Notes: generated from the sequence alone by a model not told the origin. Numbered from the stretch's first letter, positions 11,171-22,530 are shown. The stretch: DNA of 44,011 bases from Porogramme epimiltina (GCA_900155495.1 FTLJ01000701.1:1-44011), one strand, 5' to 3'. Program-made: numbers and translations.

Positions 11171-12230
11171 TGCTTCTATGACGTGATCGCGCTCATCGCC
11201 GGAGTGTCTTCATCTAATAGAGGCACATGTGAAAGCTCTGAGCAAGCTGGAACGTATCCGCGCGGGCTCTGTCCCCGTAAACGCTCGTGTGCTCACTCAG
11301 TGCGGAGAAGTGAAAAAGTAGCGGGGGCCGAGTGTCTCATCAGACATTGAGGGACGAGGTAAGAGTCGTTGCTGTGGTGTATGTACTAATGCATTCTAGC
11401 CTCGTCTAACAGACGTTTCCTATCAGCCGCGCTTGCTCGTAGAAAGTAGCGCACGAGCTCGAGCCTGAGAATCCTATCTACCACGCATGTCTTGACCTGC
11501 ATGCTTCTCCTCTCCTCGGATTTTCCGTATAGCATTCTAATCGATGAGGTCTTTACATACAGACGGCTCCAGAGACGTCAACGGGACCAGCATCCCGGGA
11601 CGTGCTGTCGCGCGTGGAACACAATGTGCTTCTCTACATGCACGTTGAACTCTGAGGCAGCTGCGCACTGGAGCCTCTTCGTGACGACTGCGAGGTGTCG
11701 TGGATTGTGACTGACGCGTCTCGTCACGCATCAGTCACGCTCACTGTCACCCCAGCGTCGTTCATCCCGCGAGCTCTTGTTCCCCGATAGAGGTGCCTGA
11801 GCTGGACGGGCGCCAAGGATACCATGTGCAGCTCTGGAAATTGCATATCTGCACGTTTGTGTAGTAGGGCGTGTCGATGTACACAATAGACAAGAGTTTG
11901 AGTGTCCAGACACCCGCGCTATGGCCAGCACATGCACCGAGTATAGCCTCGAACAGGAGCGACGCAAGCGACGCAAGGCGAACGGTGCGTACCCCCGTCC
12001 ATCGACTGTCAGCTGCGTCATCTCAGTATCTCGCGGCCACAGAAATCCGTCGTGAGACCGGTGGTGGCCATTCTCGGTCACATCCAGACGTCCATAAGCT
12101 CTCATTAGGCATGTACTTATTCCAGGTGTGCAGAGAACAACGATTCAACATTCGCACTGTGATTGGGCGTGAAACAACATCTACCTCTTTGTTTACAACA
12201 ATGCTCTACGACAGGACATCAGCCACACGT
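11171..12230. other. intergenic, nothing recognised except a hairpin repeat
   Basis: Contains the hairpin at 11707-11738 and short frames without family resemblance. It does not match the corresponding 3' flank of AAA paralog A, so the segmental duplication appears to end near the stop codon at 12231. Confidence 0.4.
11707..11738. repeat. dispersed hairpin repeat, copy b
   Basis: 32 bp: arm GTGACTGACGCGT, loop CTCGTC, arm ACGCATCAGTCAC. One mismatch in a 13-bp stem. Flanks resemble those at 16482 (GTCGTGG before; a CATCAC-like and ACGTTC-like stretch after), so the element is longer than the hairpin, perhaps about 70 bp. Confidence 0.7.
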
Positions 12231-14579
12231 TCAGGCGTTCCCCATGCTCTGCTGCAGAGCTGCGAACTCCTCCACGAACTCTTCCATCGCGTCAAGTGCC
12301 TCTACGAGGTGTGTGTACCGCAACGTCTCTCCGCGGCTCAGCGCGAGCGACGTCGCCGTCCGGCACGCGTTCTTGATCTGTCGGCCATTGATGTCGCGCG
12401 TTGCGAGACTCTCAACGCGCGCGTCGTCCAGCTCCGCAGCCGCGAGACCAGCCTTGCGGAGGAACGCGCGCCAGATCTGCGCTTTCGTCTCGCGCGACAG
12501 CTCAGTGAAGTGGAGCGCGACGTGGATCCGCGAAAGGAACGCTTCATCGAAGGTCGTGATCCTGTTCGTGGTGAGGAATAGGATGCCGCGGTAGTACTCG
12601 ACGTGACGGAGGAAGACGGCGACCATAGCGTTGCGGTTGAGGTCATGCAGCGAGCGCTGCTCGAGGAACACGTCTGCCTGTTGGAAAGACGCGCGTGAGC
12701 AGGGGTCGTGGGAGCAGCGACACGTGAGACGCACCTCATCAATCAGAAGAACCGCATTCCAGCTCGCCGCGAGCTCAAAAGCGTCCTCGAGTGCGTCGTC
12801 CAGAGCTGCCGCATGTGTCCCGAGGTCACCGCTTCCGACTACGTAGAGCGGGCGATGAAGATGTTCGCTTGTGGCCTCCGCAGACATCGTCTTGCCGACC
12901 CCGGGCGGACCGAACAAGTTGATGATGAGGCCCTGACCCTTGCCGCGCACGAAGTCGTCGAATGCTGCGCCGCCCGCGTTCAGTCTTCCGTTGGCCTCTA
13001 CGAGTGAGCGAAGGAGTGTCTTGCGCTCCTCTTGGAGGACCAAGCCCTTGAAAGCTTCGTCATTCCAGTCGATTGGGCTGACATGGTTGACGTTGAACTC
13101 CACTACGAGCAATGAGCGTCAGAGGAAGTCGGTGCGGAGAAAGCCGAGCACTTACGCCAGAGCTTATCCGATAAGCTGAAGCCGTACAGAATGGGCGAAG
13201 CAAGGAGGAGCTCTTCGCTGGTGAGAGACTCTGCCCCATTCTTCCCATCTTTGAGCGGAAGAAGCCCGTCGGGGCTAGGTTGGTCCCAGTTGTTCTCGGC
13301 CTTGACGAAGTGCCCTGTGTAAACGAAACAGCGCGTCAGCATTGTGACTTACGAATATCCTCATTCCTCCAGAGCGATCCACAACTAGCCTTTGTCAATC
13401 ATGACGCGCGACTTCACCGCGAACCGCCGAAGCTTGAACCCGTGCTGGTCCCACTCGCGCGAAAAGCCTATCCCGCTGTACTGCACGTGATGCACGCCCG
13501 AAAGAGCGGCCCACCGCCGCCCGCGAGAGATGAGCGTCGCGCGCACCCGCGCAGCTTCAGGGTGGTATTGGATCGGGAACGCGCTGAGTGAGTGGATTTT
13601 CTGCACGCCATCGAAATGGGGTAGGGGGATACGCGTTCCTTCGTACCCGAAGCGCGGGCCTGATCCGCGTCGGGTCCCATCGTCTTCCTCCCACCCGATC
13701 TCCGCCTCTGGGTCCTCTGTTCTGTCGTTCTCCGCGGAGGCCTCTAGCCCGATTAGACGAAGCGAGTAGTACGGGCCGCATTGGTTATACCCCAGGTTTG
13801 CAACGACAAGATGCATCGCTCGCGTCTCACGCGTGATCGGGCAACGACGGAGGATGATAGAGCCTGGGATGAGGACGGCGTAGAGGAGGTCGAAGGTTAT
13901 CTCGCCGTGAGCAGTAAGGGAGGCGACGCGTGCGAGGGTCTGGCGGTAGTTCTCGCGGATGTAGGAGAGGAAGACACGGATGGATGCGAGGACGCGGGTG
14001 TCTTCTTCGGTGGGCTCGGCCTTGGCAGTAAGCGCGCGTTCGTAGTGTTCAAATTTCGGGAAGAACGTGATCAAGAGTTTCGGGTCGAGCTATCACAGTC
14101 CATAAGTATGCGCATGAGCAAAATACCGCTAGGGCGACGTTGTATGTGCGTACCGTGACAGGCGGCGAACTCCACGAGACGCCGATACCGCCGCCGATAA
14201 CGTCCTTGCACGCCTTGAGGAGATATTCGCTTTTGATGACGATTTCGAAGACAATTTGCTTGATCCCCCGCGCTTGTTTCTCCGGCGTTGGGTGCTTGCG
14301 CACCACGACGAAGCAGTATTTGGTCCATGAATCCTCGCTAGCGTCGATGCCGAGAGGCTGCACAAGCTCCGCAGGGACATCGCCCGCATCGCGAGTGTCC
14401 TCGTATTCCCAGCCGCATGGGTCTTTCTCATTGTATCGTGAGTCCACGAACTTCACATCCAAGTTCAATGCAGCGGGATCCTCGGCGGGAGGTGGGGTGG
14501 TGGGGGCTGTAGATGCGGAGGGGATAGAGGCTTTGTCTGATGTCGCGTTCTCGACGATGCTGGTTGCGTCGGTGGCCAT
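12231..14579 (-). CDS. AAA ATPase with N-terminal DUF7025-like region, paralog B
   Basis: Five exons, all phases consistent: 14579-14154, 14089-13390, 13314-13156, 13102-12735, 12677-12231, giving 699 aa. Walker A GPPGVGKT falls at about 493-500, and Walker B LLIDE ends at 551 exactly at the last exon junction. FLTTNR and FLSRIHVAL follow. The N-terminal region, residues about 40-430, has the DUF7025-like text KYCFVVVRKHPTPE and ASLTAHGEITFDLLYAVL. Intron 2 (13315-13389) uses a GC donor (GCTAGT). Using the nearest GT instead would create an in-frame stop or lose the frame, so the GC-AG call is well founded. The protein is close to paralog A throughout; the differences are mostly substitutions plus a few residues in the low-complexity N-terminus. 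Both copies look functional. Substrate unknown. Confidence 0.9.
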
Positions 14580-14615
14580 TGTGGGTCCTGGGGTAGTGCA
14601 AGGTAGATATTAATG

Positions 14616-14627
14616 ATATATATATAT
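14616..14627 (-). promoter_or_regulatory. TATA repeat of AAA ATPase B
   Basis: An alternating TA tract of about 12 bp, 37-48 bp before the start codon at 14579. It corresponds in position to the TATA of paralog A. Confidence 0.55.
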
Positions 14628-14804
14628 GGAGAGAGACAGAGTGCGAGAGTTTCATACTAGCGAACCTTATACAAAAGAACGGCGGCTCTTGTGGTTTGCA
14701 GGGCCTCGCCGTGACGCGGAGATGAATGGGTGGCAAAAACCCCGAACGTCCACCATACACCGACTGGCACCGCCGGAGAAGCGAGATGACACGCCTGCAA
14801 CATG

Positions 14805-14955
14805 CAAGTGGTATGATTAATTGCATCTTATCCATACTGCAGGCGGCCAGCAAAACCTTACATGTCGGCATTCGCATGGTAGGCCTGGTTAGGATTGAGG
14901 ATGAACGTCGTTGAGTTGGATTCCGCATCTGACTCGTTTGCGGCACTCACCCACT
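14805..14955 (-). promoter_or_regulatory. conserved upstream block of AAA ATPase B
   Basis: Counterpart of 7531-7680. The stretches GTGGTATGATTAATTGCAT and GACGTCGTTGAGTT-like are retained in both copies while the sequence between them and the start codons has diverged. Confidence 0.4.
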
Positions 14956-15018
14956 TTGACCCGCATCGCCATCATATCCGACATCATGGGTCCGTTGAAA
15001 TTTTGATCGTCCTAAGTA

Positions 15019-15711
15019 TCACTCTGTATAACTAGCGTCGAGCGAGGTATGCACGGACGCCGTTGCGGCCGCGGGATACCGGCCGAGGTTGTCCATCGCG
15101 CTGAGGGTGTAGTTCTTATCAACGACATGGTGGTGGAGAAGTTGTACAGCCTGTGTGGGTTGTATCTGGGCGTATAGGAGGTGGAGGAGACGGGGAAGTC
15201 CGAAGCGGGGGGAACAAGCGATGGCGCACGGACAGGTCGCCCGGAGATGGTAAAAAGGTCTGTATGACGTGCTGTGTCTGACACGTCCTAGGGACCCCAA
15301 ATGTAAACTGCAGAAGAGGTACGCGAACCGCTTAGGGGTTCGAAGGCACCGAGGTCGAGGTGGCTGAATTCGGTCCCGTATGGAACAAGGACTCCCCGGT
15401 GGATGGCCATTCCAGCCTTTAATTTGATTCGGGCGTTGATCTGGCCGCTGCGTCCGAGACACGGCCACTCTTCAAGTTCGCCCACTTCCATACGACGAGA
15501 TTTCCTGAGAAGGCGGTGTGAGAAGTAAGCAGGGGTGAGACTGCAGGGGGGGGAGGGACGCACCAGCGGCTCCGCTGCACTGTGTCTGGGATGGAGTTTG
15601 GGCGCTTTGTGAGGGCCATGACTCGCGCACGGCGCCTAAAATGACGGCATCTATCAAGACCCGTGAGAATTTTACCTGCCGCCCAGATCTAGACCAAGAC
15701 CATGATGTCAC
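15019..15711 (-). other. degenerate unit duplicated with AAA ATPase B
   Basis: Homolog of the 7690-8530 unit. On the minus strand an open stretch ends at 15019 with text LLHHHVVDKNYTLSAMDNLG and a final SYTE before the stop. Upstream of it is GVLVPYGTEFSHLDLGAF, matching GVLIPQGTKATSTS on the A side. A block at about 15640-15675 contains AAATTCTCACGGG. No family is recognised and no complete gene model could be built. This copy has longer open frames than the A-side copy. Confidence 0.35.
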
Positions 15712-15870
15712 CGCCTACATCCCTATAGGCCGATCTGACCATTCCCAGCCCAATATTGCTTTCCACTGTCCAGTTATCCTTCCATCCCTCTCTACTGGCG
15801 TTCGTACGTCCAACGGTCCAACGACATAATATGCCCTCCAAATATAAGTACATGTGATGCTAAACTCGTG

Positions 15871-16597
15871 CCTCTCCCGGCCCCGCATGGTATAAACCTG
15901 ACGAGATAGAGCGTCTCTCCTACTCTCCTTCTTTCCAACACAAACTATTACGCATTTAAATCTCCTGCCGATATCCACCAGCTCGGCAGACCTCAACTCG
16001 TTCATACCATTCTAGCTCAGCGATACATGTGCGAGCGACTTAGACAATGTTCTCCTTTGCAAACATCTGCACCAGCTGGTAAGCTCTGCTCAAGCAGACG
16101 ATTGCAATTGGACGTTGCGGCGGAACGGGGTGGAAGCCATTGTGGTGCACGTCCTTTCTAACCTCACGTGACAGATGTTCAGGGCCGGGTGCTCCAGAGG
16201 AACATACGAGGCTCAATATTATTGCGCGACCCGCGGGCCTTGTCTTGTACGTCGCTTGGTTTGTCGGGAGCCCTTCGTTGACAAAGTCTCTAAGCATAGT
16301 AGGGACGACCCGTCGCGGGCCGTCGGCTACTGTGGAGTTGTAACTTGTCGTGTCCAGTGAATCCCATCTTCGCCGGTGCGGATGGCGGACGGTACTCATG
16401 CTCCCACACCGTATCTGCAAACGTCCACGCCCTAGTGGCAACTGTGCACCAGACGCCCCTCACAGCAACGTGTCGTGGGCTGTGACCGACGCGTCTCGTC
16501 ACGCGTTAGTCACACTTAGCATCACACCACGACGTTCAGGCTCATGATCGCCTCTCCGTATCTTGTCCACGATTTCGTCCGTTATCAGAGACCTCAA
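15871..16597. other. intergenic with hairpin repeat and one unexplained ORF
   Basis: A minus-strand frame at 16040-16441 (133 codons) is open but shows no family resemblance and no splice support. I do not call it a gene. The hairpin at 16482-16513 is listed separately. Confidence 0.35.
16482..16513. repeat. dispersed hairpin repeat, copy c
   Basis: 32 bp: arm GTGACCGACGCGT, loop CTCGTC, arm ACGCGTTAGTCAC. Same orientation and similar flanks as copy b. Confidence 0.7.
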
Positions 16598-17295
16598 TTA
16601 AACACTATCAATATTCTTATTTGAGTTTCTGGATCGATGTTTGTATTTCAGGGCGTATGATATGATAGTGAAGTGGGAGATGAGGATGGCTGAGAGTCTG
16701 TACTCAAACGGACATGTAATAAGCTGTAATGGGTCGGATGACGTACGGTCCTGAGCCGCACGACGCGCTTTGAATTTCCCGCCCATGCTTCGACTTGGAC
16801 ACAATCTGGCATCCGGCACCTCCACACACTTTGTTCAGAAGTATCATCTCCTAACGAGACCGCTCCGCCCTATCTCCACCCCTTCGATCCCGGTGACTCT
16901 TGTCTGCTCCTTGTGATCACGTGGACCAAGTATCGTGGATGCCTATCTAGCCTGTGATTTTCCTCATTTGCTATGAAATCTGGTCTTATCCAACTTCTGG
17001 GCGGATTTCAACATGGGGAACCCCTCATGAAACAATCAAAGAAACCATCGTAAAATGGATAGGGTGAGACAGGCCTTCGCTACGTGCAGCAGCATGTCGT
17101 GTCATGGACTTCCAAATCTGGGGACCCAATAGACTCCATCCCTGTCGCAACCCCACCGTTTCTATAGATGCATTTAGAAAGATGATATTCAGTGGCATCT
17201 TGGAAGCATGTGCGCCATAGGGAATAGATTAATACGATGGAGACTAGCGAGAAACACGAAGGGGCGCATCCCTTCCAAAATACCACTGTTTGCAC
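16598..17295 (-). pseudogene. 5'-truncated DUF6533 relic (sixth copy)
   Basis: The minus strand at about 17180-17290 reads VSIVLIYSLWRTCFQ and, shortly after, KCIYRNG, aligning with DSLIIILTWWKLFHQ and VFLRDG of the intact copies. At about 16640-16720 the text RLSAILISHF matches the last-exon motif LSAILVSRF. The two pieces are in the right order and strand. Upstream of 17295 comes the 3' end of copy 2, so the N-terminal exons are missing. The remnant probably arose by tandem duplication and decay. Confidence is limited because each match is short. Confidence 0.5.
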
Positions 17296-17364
17296 CTCCT
17301 AGATTGTAACATTAACTCCTGTATCCGCCTCTACATCAATCAGGCATCCATCCTACATCTCAAG

Positions 17365-19114
17365 CTAATCTTCAGTACCACGACTAATTTCCTCCATTTC
17401 CAACGCGTCCACATCATCCACAACACGCTCACTGATCGGGTTCAAATTAACGGCTGGAGTGGCTGTATCGGAGGCACACACGAAGCTCGGGAGGGAGTGG
17501 CTTTCGCAGCTCGAGATGTAGAGCGGATCATTGGAGTCAATCTTGATGCTGTGGAGGTCTGCTTCCCGCAGGTTTATAAGAAAGCGGGAGATGAGGATCA
17601 TTGTGAGGCTGCATGCCAACAGGTAATGCATGCACTGGTGGTAAGTTCTACGCAGAGAATGGACGGAAAATTGTGAGCATACGGGTTTGTGAATATTGTG
17701 AGATTGCTCGCAGAGTCTCCAGGGGAATCACTGAACACCTACACCAGACTCATTAAGCAAAATTTCCATCCTCTAAAGGAGTACACAGAGAAACATACCG
17801 AAGTTAAAGAGAAACTTAAGTGCAAGACATTCAGAATGAGAAGCAATCTACGAGAAGAGTGTATCAGAGAGCTGCCAAAATATGTGAGAGCCATAGGATG
17901 CTTGTGCACGTACATGAAGTAAATGGTCCCTTCTAAGAGTGAGTACCTCCGTCTTCTAGAATATAGAATGATAGAAGGGACTAACCGTCGCGCAATAAGA
18001 TATCTGCCAGGGTGAAGTGGCGATGGACTAGGATTTTCTTCAGATGCGGGGCGTAGAGAAATAACTTCCACCAGGTGATGGCGATGATAAGTGAATCCGC
18101 CACGATAACAGATCCTCGAGAGGCGATTGTCACTAGATGACGTCAAATAAGGTTTATCATCAAAGTGCCTTACTCACTGCTGTAATGAAGCATAAGATAG
18201 TGTAAATGTCACCAGCATAAGCTTACCCAGCATTTAGGAGTGTGGAATAACGATTTTGTTGAATGATACACCCGAATACAGGGTCTAAAACTCCCATGAA
18301 TCCATATGCAAGCTGAGCCTGGTTGCATACATTACACATATTTCCTTAGCGTGGATTATCTCCGGGAAGAGATGGATATTTACGCACTACATTACCACCT
18401 AGAGGGCCGAGAGAAAGGAGTAGAATGAGGGAGGAGAAGATCCTAGAGCTACTAAGAGCAAGGGCGCGTCTCGCAGAGAATACTTGGATAAAGTTTGCAG
18501 TAAGGGAGAGTCATACAGTGCAGAGGTCTAAATGACACGTACTTGCGGGTGGTATGAACGTAGCATATTGCGTGATAACATTAATCCACTCTACGTCATT
18601 GCATCTGGAATGCACAAGGCAAGCTGCTCAATATAGAGAAAAAGTGTCGAGGTTGGAGACTCACGTCTTAACCGGTGAAGGTGTTTCAACCTCTATTCAA
18701 TCGTGGAAAGGATAGGATGAGTGAATACTCACGCGATTTGTCCATGTCACTGAGTTGACATTTGTTGCTAGTGCCAGGGCAGAGTATGTGACCATGAGGT
18801 ATCTGTTAGCCAAAAAGAGGGCGGTTGCGCCGGAGAATTTGCGTTTCCAGAAAAGGTTGACCTCACGGTCGGTGGTGATGAGGTGTTCAAAGAAGATGAG
18901 AGCTGTGTGGGCGGCGACTTGAGTTCCAAATAAGGACCCAGGAAGTGAGGTTGAGGACTTACATGAAGTCGCGACGAAAGCATAATTTTCAACAAGACTG
19001 TTATCCCATGGTGTCAAATTTACGGTTACGTCCTTCGATGTATACTACTCACAAGCTAGCGGATAACTCTATGGTCGTGGTGTTATCTACAGCTGCCGCT
19101 GGATCGCTGGTCAT
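17365..19114 (-). CDS. DUF6533 multi-pass membrane protein, copy 2
   Basis: The start exon at 19114 reads MTSDPAAAVDNTTTI and ends in a GTGAGT donor. The next exon (NYAFVATS) lies near 18960-19005, then the segment SLIFFEHLITTDREVNLFWK with FLANRYL, ending before 18730. A 2-nt exon AC sits at 18666-18665. An exon follows with CNDVEWINVITQYATFIPPA, then FSARRALALSSSRIFSSLI, AQLAYGFMGVLDP, and a second 2-nt exon CA at 18179-18178. The exon from 18132 reads TIASRGSVIVADSLI, then come a 16-nt exon (GTIYF) and LLLILNVLHLSFSLTS. The last exon has ISRFLINLREADLH and stops at 17365. No stop was found in any exon I checked. There is no in-frame ATG in the second exon, so the upstream start exon is needed. 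Function unknown; membrane location inferred from hydrophobicity. Confidence 0.75.
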
Positions 19115-19172
19115 GATGACTGCGGTGAGAATGATGGAAATGTTCAGGCAGCGCGACACGATGTGAAGCATG

Positions 19173-19180
19173 CTTATATG
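19173..19180 (-). promoter_or_regulatory. TATA-like element of DUF6533 copy 2
   Basis: CATATAAG on the minus strand, about 60 bp before the start codon at 19114. Confidence 0.45.
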
Positions 19181-19184
19181 TCTT

Positions 19185-20690
19185 CTCTATCGATTAGGTT
19201 ACAACACCGGGTGAGATGGCGAAGCCGAGCAGCGTCAACAGTTGGTATTCTCAATATATGGCCGGTTGATTGATCGCGATCATGTCATCCGGACGAACCA
19301 TCCCCGGCTCCATCTTAGAGGACTCGGAGATGCAGAGCTATTTTCTGTGCCAAGCATTCTTCTGGAACATTCCTGTGCACGCCACGTTACTCTGTGTCCG
19401 ATTCGCTCATGCTGAACGAGTGGCAAAAACCACATCCGCAATGAGAACCAATCTAGGTTGTACTGTTGCTAGCGATACCTCTTAAGGCGAGCTAACGTCC
19501 TGTGTGCGCCCGTTTCTAAGACATACCATTATCCGTGCGCTGCGCACAGCAGCCGCGTATGCAGCCGAGGGTGATGGTCGGGAATAGGGCTAGCACGGTC
19601 AGGGTCCAGAAGCAAGCCTGTTAGGGATATGTGCCCGGTATGCGGTAAGCACTCCCTTAAGATAGCGATGGAGGGGACGCACTTACAACGGCGGCGGCGG
19701 CGGGTGCGTGCGACTCGGGGTGGCAACCGTCCGTGGCGCTGCTAATAATACGCCGCCTTCGATGCTCCGTTGAACTGTGCCTCCAATAGGGAATCTGGGA
19801 GTATGCCCGTGAGCGAACGATCGCCCGACATACGTCCACTCCCATACGTGGCTGCTGCTCTACCATAGCTCGCGCTGCAGGCGTCTGAAGTGCATCCATA
19901 AATCACGACTGACTGCTGTTCTGATTCAGAAAGGGATGTCTATGGCATGGTTCAGGCTATAATTAGCACACCGCCGTAATCAACAGTGAAGGAGTCACCG
20001 AGTTCGAGACGCGTCCTACACATAAGTATCAGCTCGGAGTGTACGCTCAATATTTCATGCAACTCGGAGAGCGGAAAGACCTCTCTACGTAGAATTGACT
20101 CAGAGGCGTTTGCTAACAGCACAAGTAGGACGAGGCACGATCGGGACAGAGATCATCACATACTGAGCATTACAAGTGTTAGACTCAATTGGAAGGCGTG
20201 GCAGATCGCGTGATGACTTCGGTGGCTCACAATAATGTGATTGGCGCGTGACAAAATGTACCAGTCACACGTCGCCAACGTAGGTACCTTCAAAGCGAGC
20301 TCTCAGATCTCATATCTCGAACATTACGCTAGACCCTATGACGTGAGGTACTGTAGTGGACATATCGGGAAGATCACTAGAACATATTCACCGCCATTGT
20401 TCTCCCCATGAACGAAGCGTCTGCTACACACTCAAACAAAGCAGACCACGCCTTTGAACTCAAACCAGGGCTCGTTTGGAGGATATTGCTACGCTGTAGG
20501 TACGGGACCTCATATAGTACAGGGAATTTTAGACTGGGGGGTTTAGAGGCTTGTGCCGAGGCGGCGAACGTATCTAAGCACCCTATCTGAGAGGGGAAGG
20601 AAAATGAGTGAAGTACTTGGAGAAGAGAAGGTAGAGGGAGGCAGAAAACAGAGCTAGATCACAAATACCATCTAAGTAATGTGGGATCGC
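19185..20690. other. intergenic, nothing recognised
   Basis: Only short frames. A small CGG-type repeat occurs at about 19690-19702. No gene family, splice-consistent exon or large repeat was seen. Confidence 0.4.
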
Positions 20691-20705
20691 GAATGACGCG
20701 ACGAT

Positions 20706-20738
20706 GTGACTGACGCGTTTCAAGTTCGTCACGCGACC
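20706..20738. repeat. degenerate hairpin repeat
   Basis: GTGACTGACGCGT is intact at 20706-20718. The second arm is reduced to TCGTCACGCGAC. It probably represents a decayed copy of the 32-bp element. Confidence 0.4.
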
Positions 20739-20763
20739 CGGGCTAAGGCGCATCGCTGTCCTG

Positions 20764-21740
20764 ATGGTCACGGACGGATGTCCACTACTGCAAGGGGAGC
20801 ACAGCTTCGAATTCTCCGCTCTCCGCGAGCCGGAGGTAGCCTTCGTTCGCCCAGAATCTTGCCCCTCCGGCTCGCCAGCGAAGTATGTCACAGACCCGAC
20901 GACATCCACAGACGTGTCTACTTCCGGAAATGTTACACTTGAGAATGTGAGGGGGTACCGGGAGGGAACCACAAGCACGACGGGTTGTAAGTTGCGGGCG
21001 AGTGTCTCGGCCTGGAGCGAGGAGACTACGGCCTGTCGGTGTACCGCCGTCCGAAGGTCTAGTAGAAGAGGTTATATACTGTATGCGCTACAGTGGCGAC
21101 CTTGGTCCAGTCCTCCGAGCCGTTCCTCCGAGTGGATCAACATTCTCGCATTCGCGGCCACCCATGCTGAGCCCGGCCTCCCGCGCGGACGCCTGTTGGA
21201 TGCTGGGGTCAGGAAAGGCGATGATACAGCGCCTGGGGCTTGACGGGTAGTACCACACCTCATGTAAAGTGGTCTCTGGAAGATCCATCCTAGGGGTGGA
21301 AGCACCAGCGGCTTCCTCTGAGTGAGCAGGGACGGAGATCAGGTCAGCTTGTGCGCAGTGTGCAATGCGGGTCGAACACCGCCAACGTAGACGGCTCGAG
21401 GGGCGTGAGGAATGGCACGCACGAGGTCGTCGATGTAGGTGCTAGGTGCTTTCGAGAGGGGTGGCGGCTGAGCGGGGATGGGCTGTGCACGCACTGGGTG
21501 GGTTGTTCATCTCAGGATGGCGTGTGGGGGGCACAGGAAAAGGGAAACGCGCCTGTGCCCCATCGCAGCCGTCTCACATCCATTCACAGTCCTCCTCAGC
21601 TGACCAATAGGGCTTGTCCATTTACGTCGTAGCCAGACAAGATGTCAACGCCGTAGCACGAGCGGCAGGAAGAGGACGCACTGCTATTTACGAAGAGTTC
21701 CGTCTGGACACCGACGACTCTGTGCGGGGGTGATTCTCTA
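20764..21740 (+). pseudogene. decayed gene of an unidentified family (related to 9.0-9.6 kb)
   Basis: A plus-strand stretch at 20800-20960 is open and protein-like (FEFSALREPEVAFVRPESC, then AKYVTDPTTSTDVSTSGNV). At 21616-21740 the frame reads ARQDVNAVARAAGRGRT and then EEFRLDTDDSVRG, and stops. Both pieces have weaker, frameshifted counterparts at 9.0-9.6 kb, in the same order. The sequence between them contains stops in all frames that I could not explain with introns. I cannot name the family. Confidence 0.35.
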
Positions 21741-21994
21741 AGAGGGGTACCCGCGCGCGAATACCGTGCGGACGCTAGCGATGTATACCGTACCCTAGGC
21801 TTTCAAAACTTAGGCTCTTCCTACGGAGCTATGTCCGAGACTAGAGGAGTGACTGTGAGGGGACCGGATGAAATACTGAGGGGAGTAGGTGAAGGGCCGT
21901 TTGTGGGGGTGACGCTCAGGCTGCATTCTCTTCATAGGAAATTCGAGGGCAGGGGATTAGGTCAGGGAATCCGGCGGCGACTTCTGCGCATGAC

Positions 21995-22288
21995 TCACTG
22001 AAACTCTTCCGCGACGCGTATGCGGCGGGGGGTGGTGGGGATGAAGCGGAGGATGTGCGCAGTTTGCGAGTCATAGATGGAGAGGAGCGCTAAGAAGTGG
22101 GTCAAGACTCTACAACGGATGCTGTGGTTCGCGACTCGCGAGATGGAGGTGCCAACGTCGATTCGTGGTTGAAGCTTGAAGGCGAGATTGAGGGCCTGAG
22201 GGGACTCAGGGGAGCGGGCCGTGCGCCGATTCACTCGCCGGCGACCAGATTTGCCGAGCCGGCACATGTTAGACGCCCAAAATAACAT
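21995..22288 (-). pseudogene. C-terminal gene fragment, unidentified
   Basis: A minus-strand frame ends with the motif DSQTAHILRFIPTTPRRIRV and then AEEFQ before the stop. The minus strand near 39.73-39.83 kb ends DSQAVSILRSIHAFSRRVHA and AEEALPE before a stop. The shared ending at two distant places suggests a real coding exon of one family. Upstream exons were not found. Confidence 0.35.
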
Positions 22289-22506
22289 TTGTCACTTGAC
22301 TTGTCGGATCTAATTATTCTTAGATTACAACGGCATCCCGGGCCGCGTCTCCCCACATCCTTTCCAGTCGGATCAGACCTCTGCCCATCCCCATGTATCG
22401 CTGTTCTGTGCCTGCCTCAATGAAACTGTCCGCCTCCTTACTCTTACATATGGCGCTCAATTGATGCTTCTTATTAGGCTCTACATGCAAATGTTGCGTC
22501 ATGGGC

Positions 22507-22530
22507 TGTGACCGACGTCAGTCGCGCTTA
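22507..22530. repeat. truncated hairpin repeat, copy d
   Basis: GTGACCGACG then TCAGTC, with the loop region deleted. The following AACATCACG resembles the flank of copy c, and the preceding CATGGGCT resembles CGTGGGCT there. Confidence 0.45.

Noticed and set aside
11871..12581. 236-codon plus-strand frame over the end of AAA ATPase B
   Set aside because: Mostly antisense to the last exon of the AAA gene. The remainder has no coding signal.
17435..17460. GGGTTCAAATT as a tRNA T-arm
   Set aside because: No acceptor or anticodon arms fit around it, and it lies in the last exon of DUF6533 copy 2.
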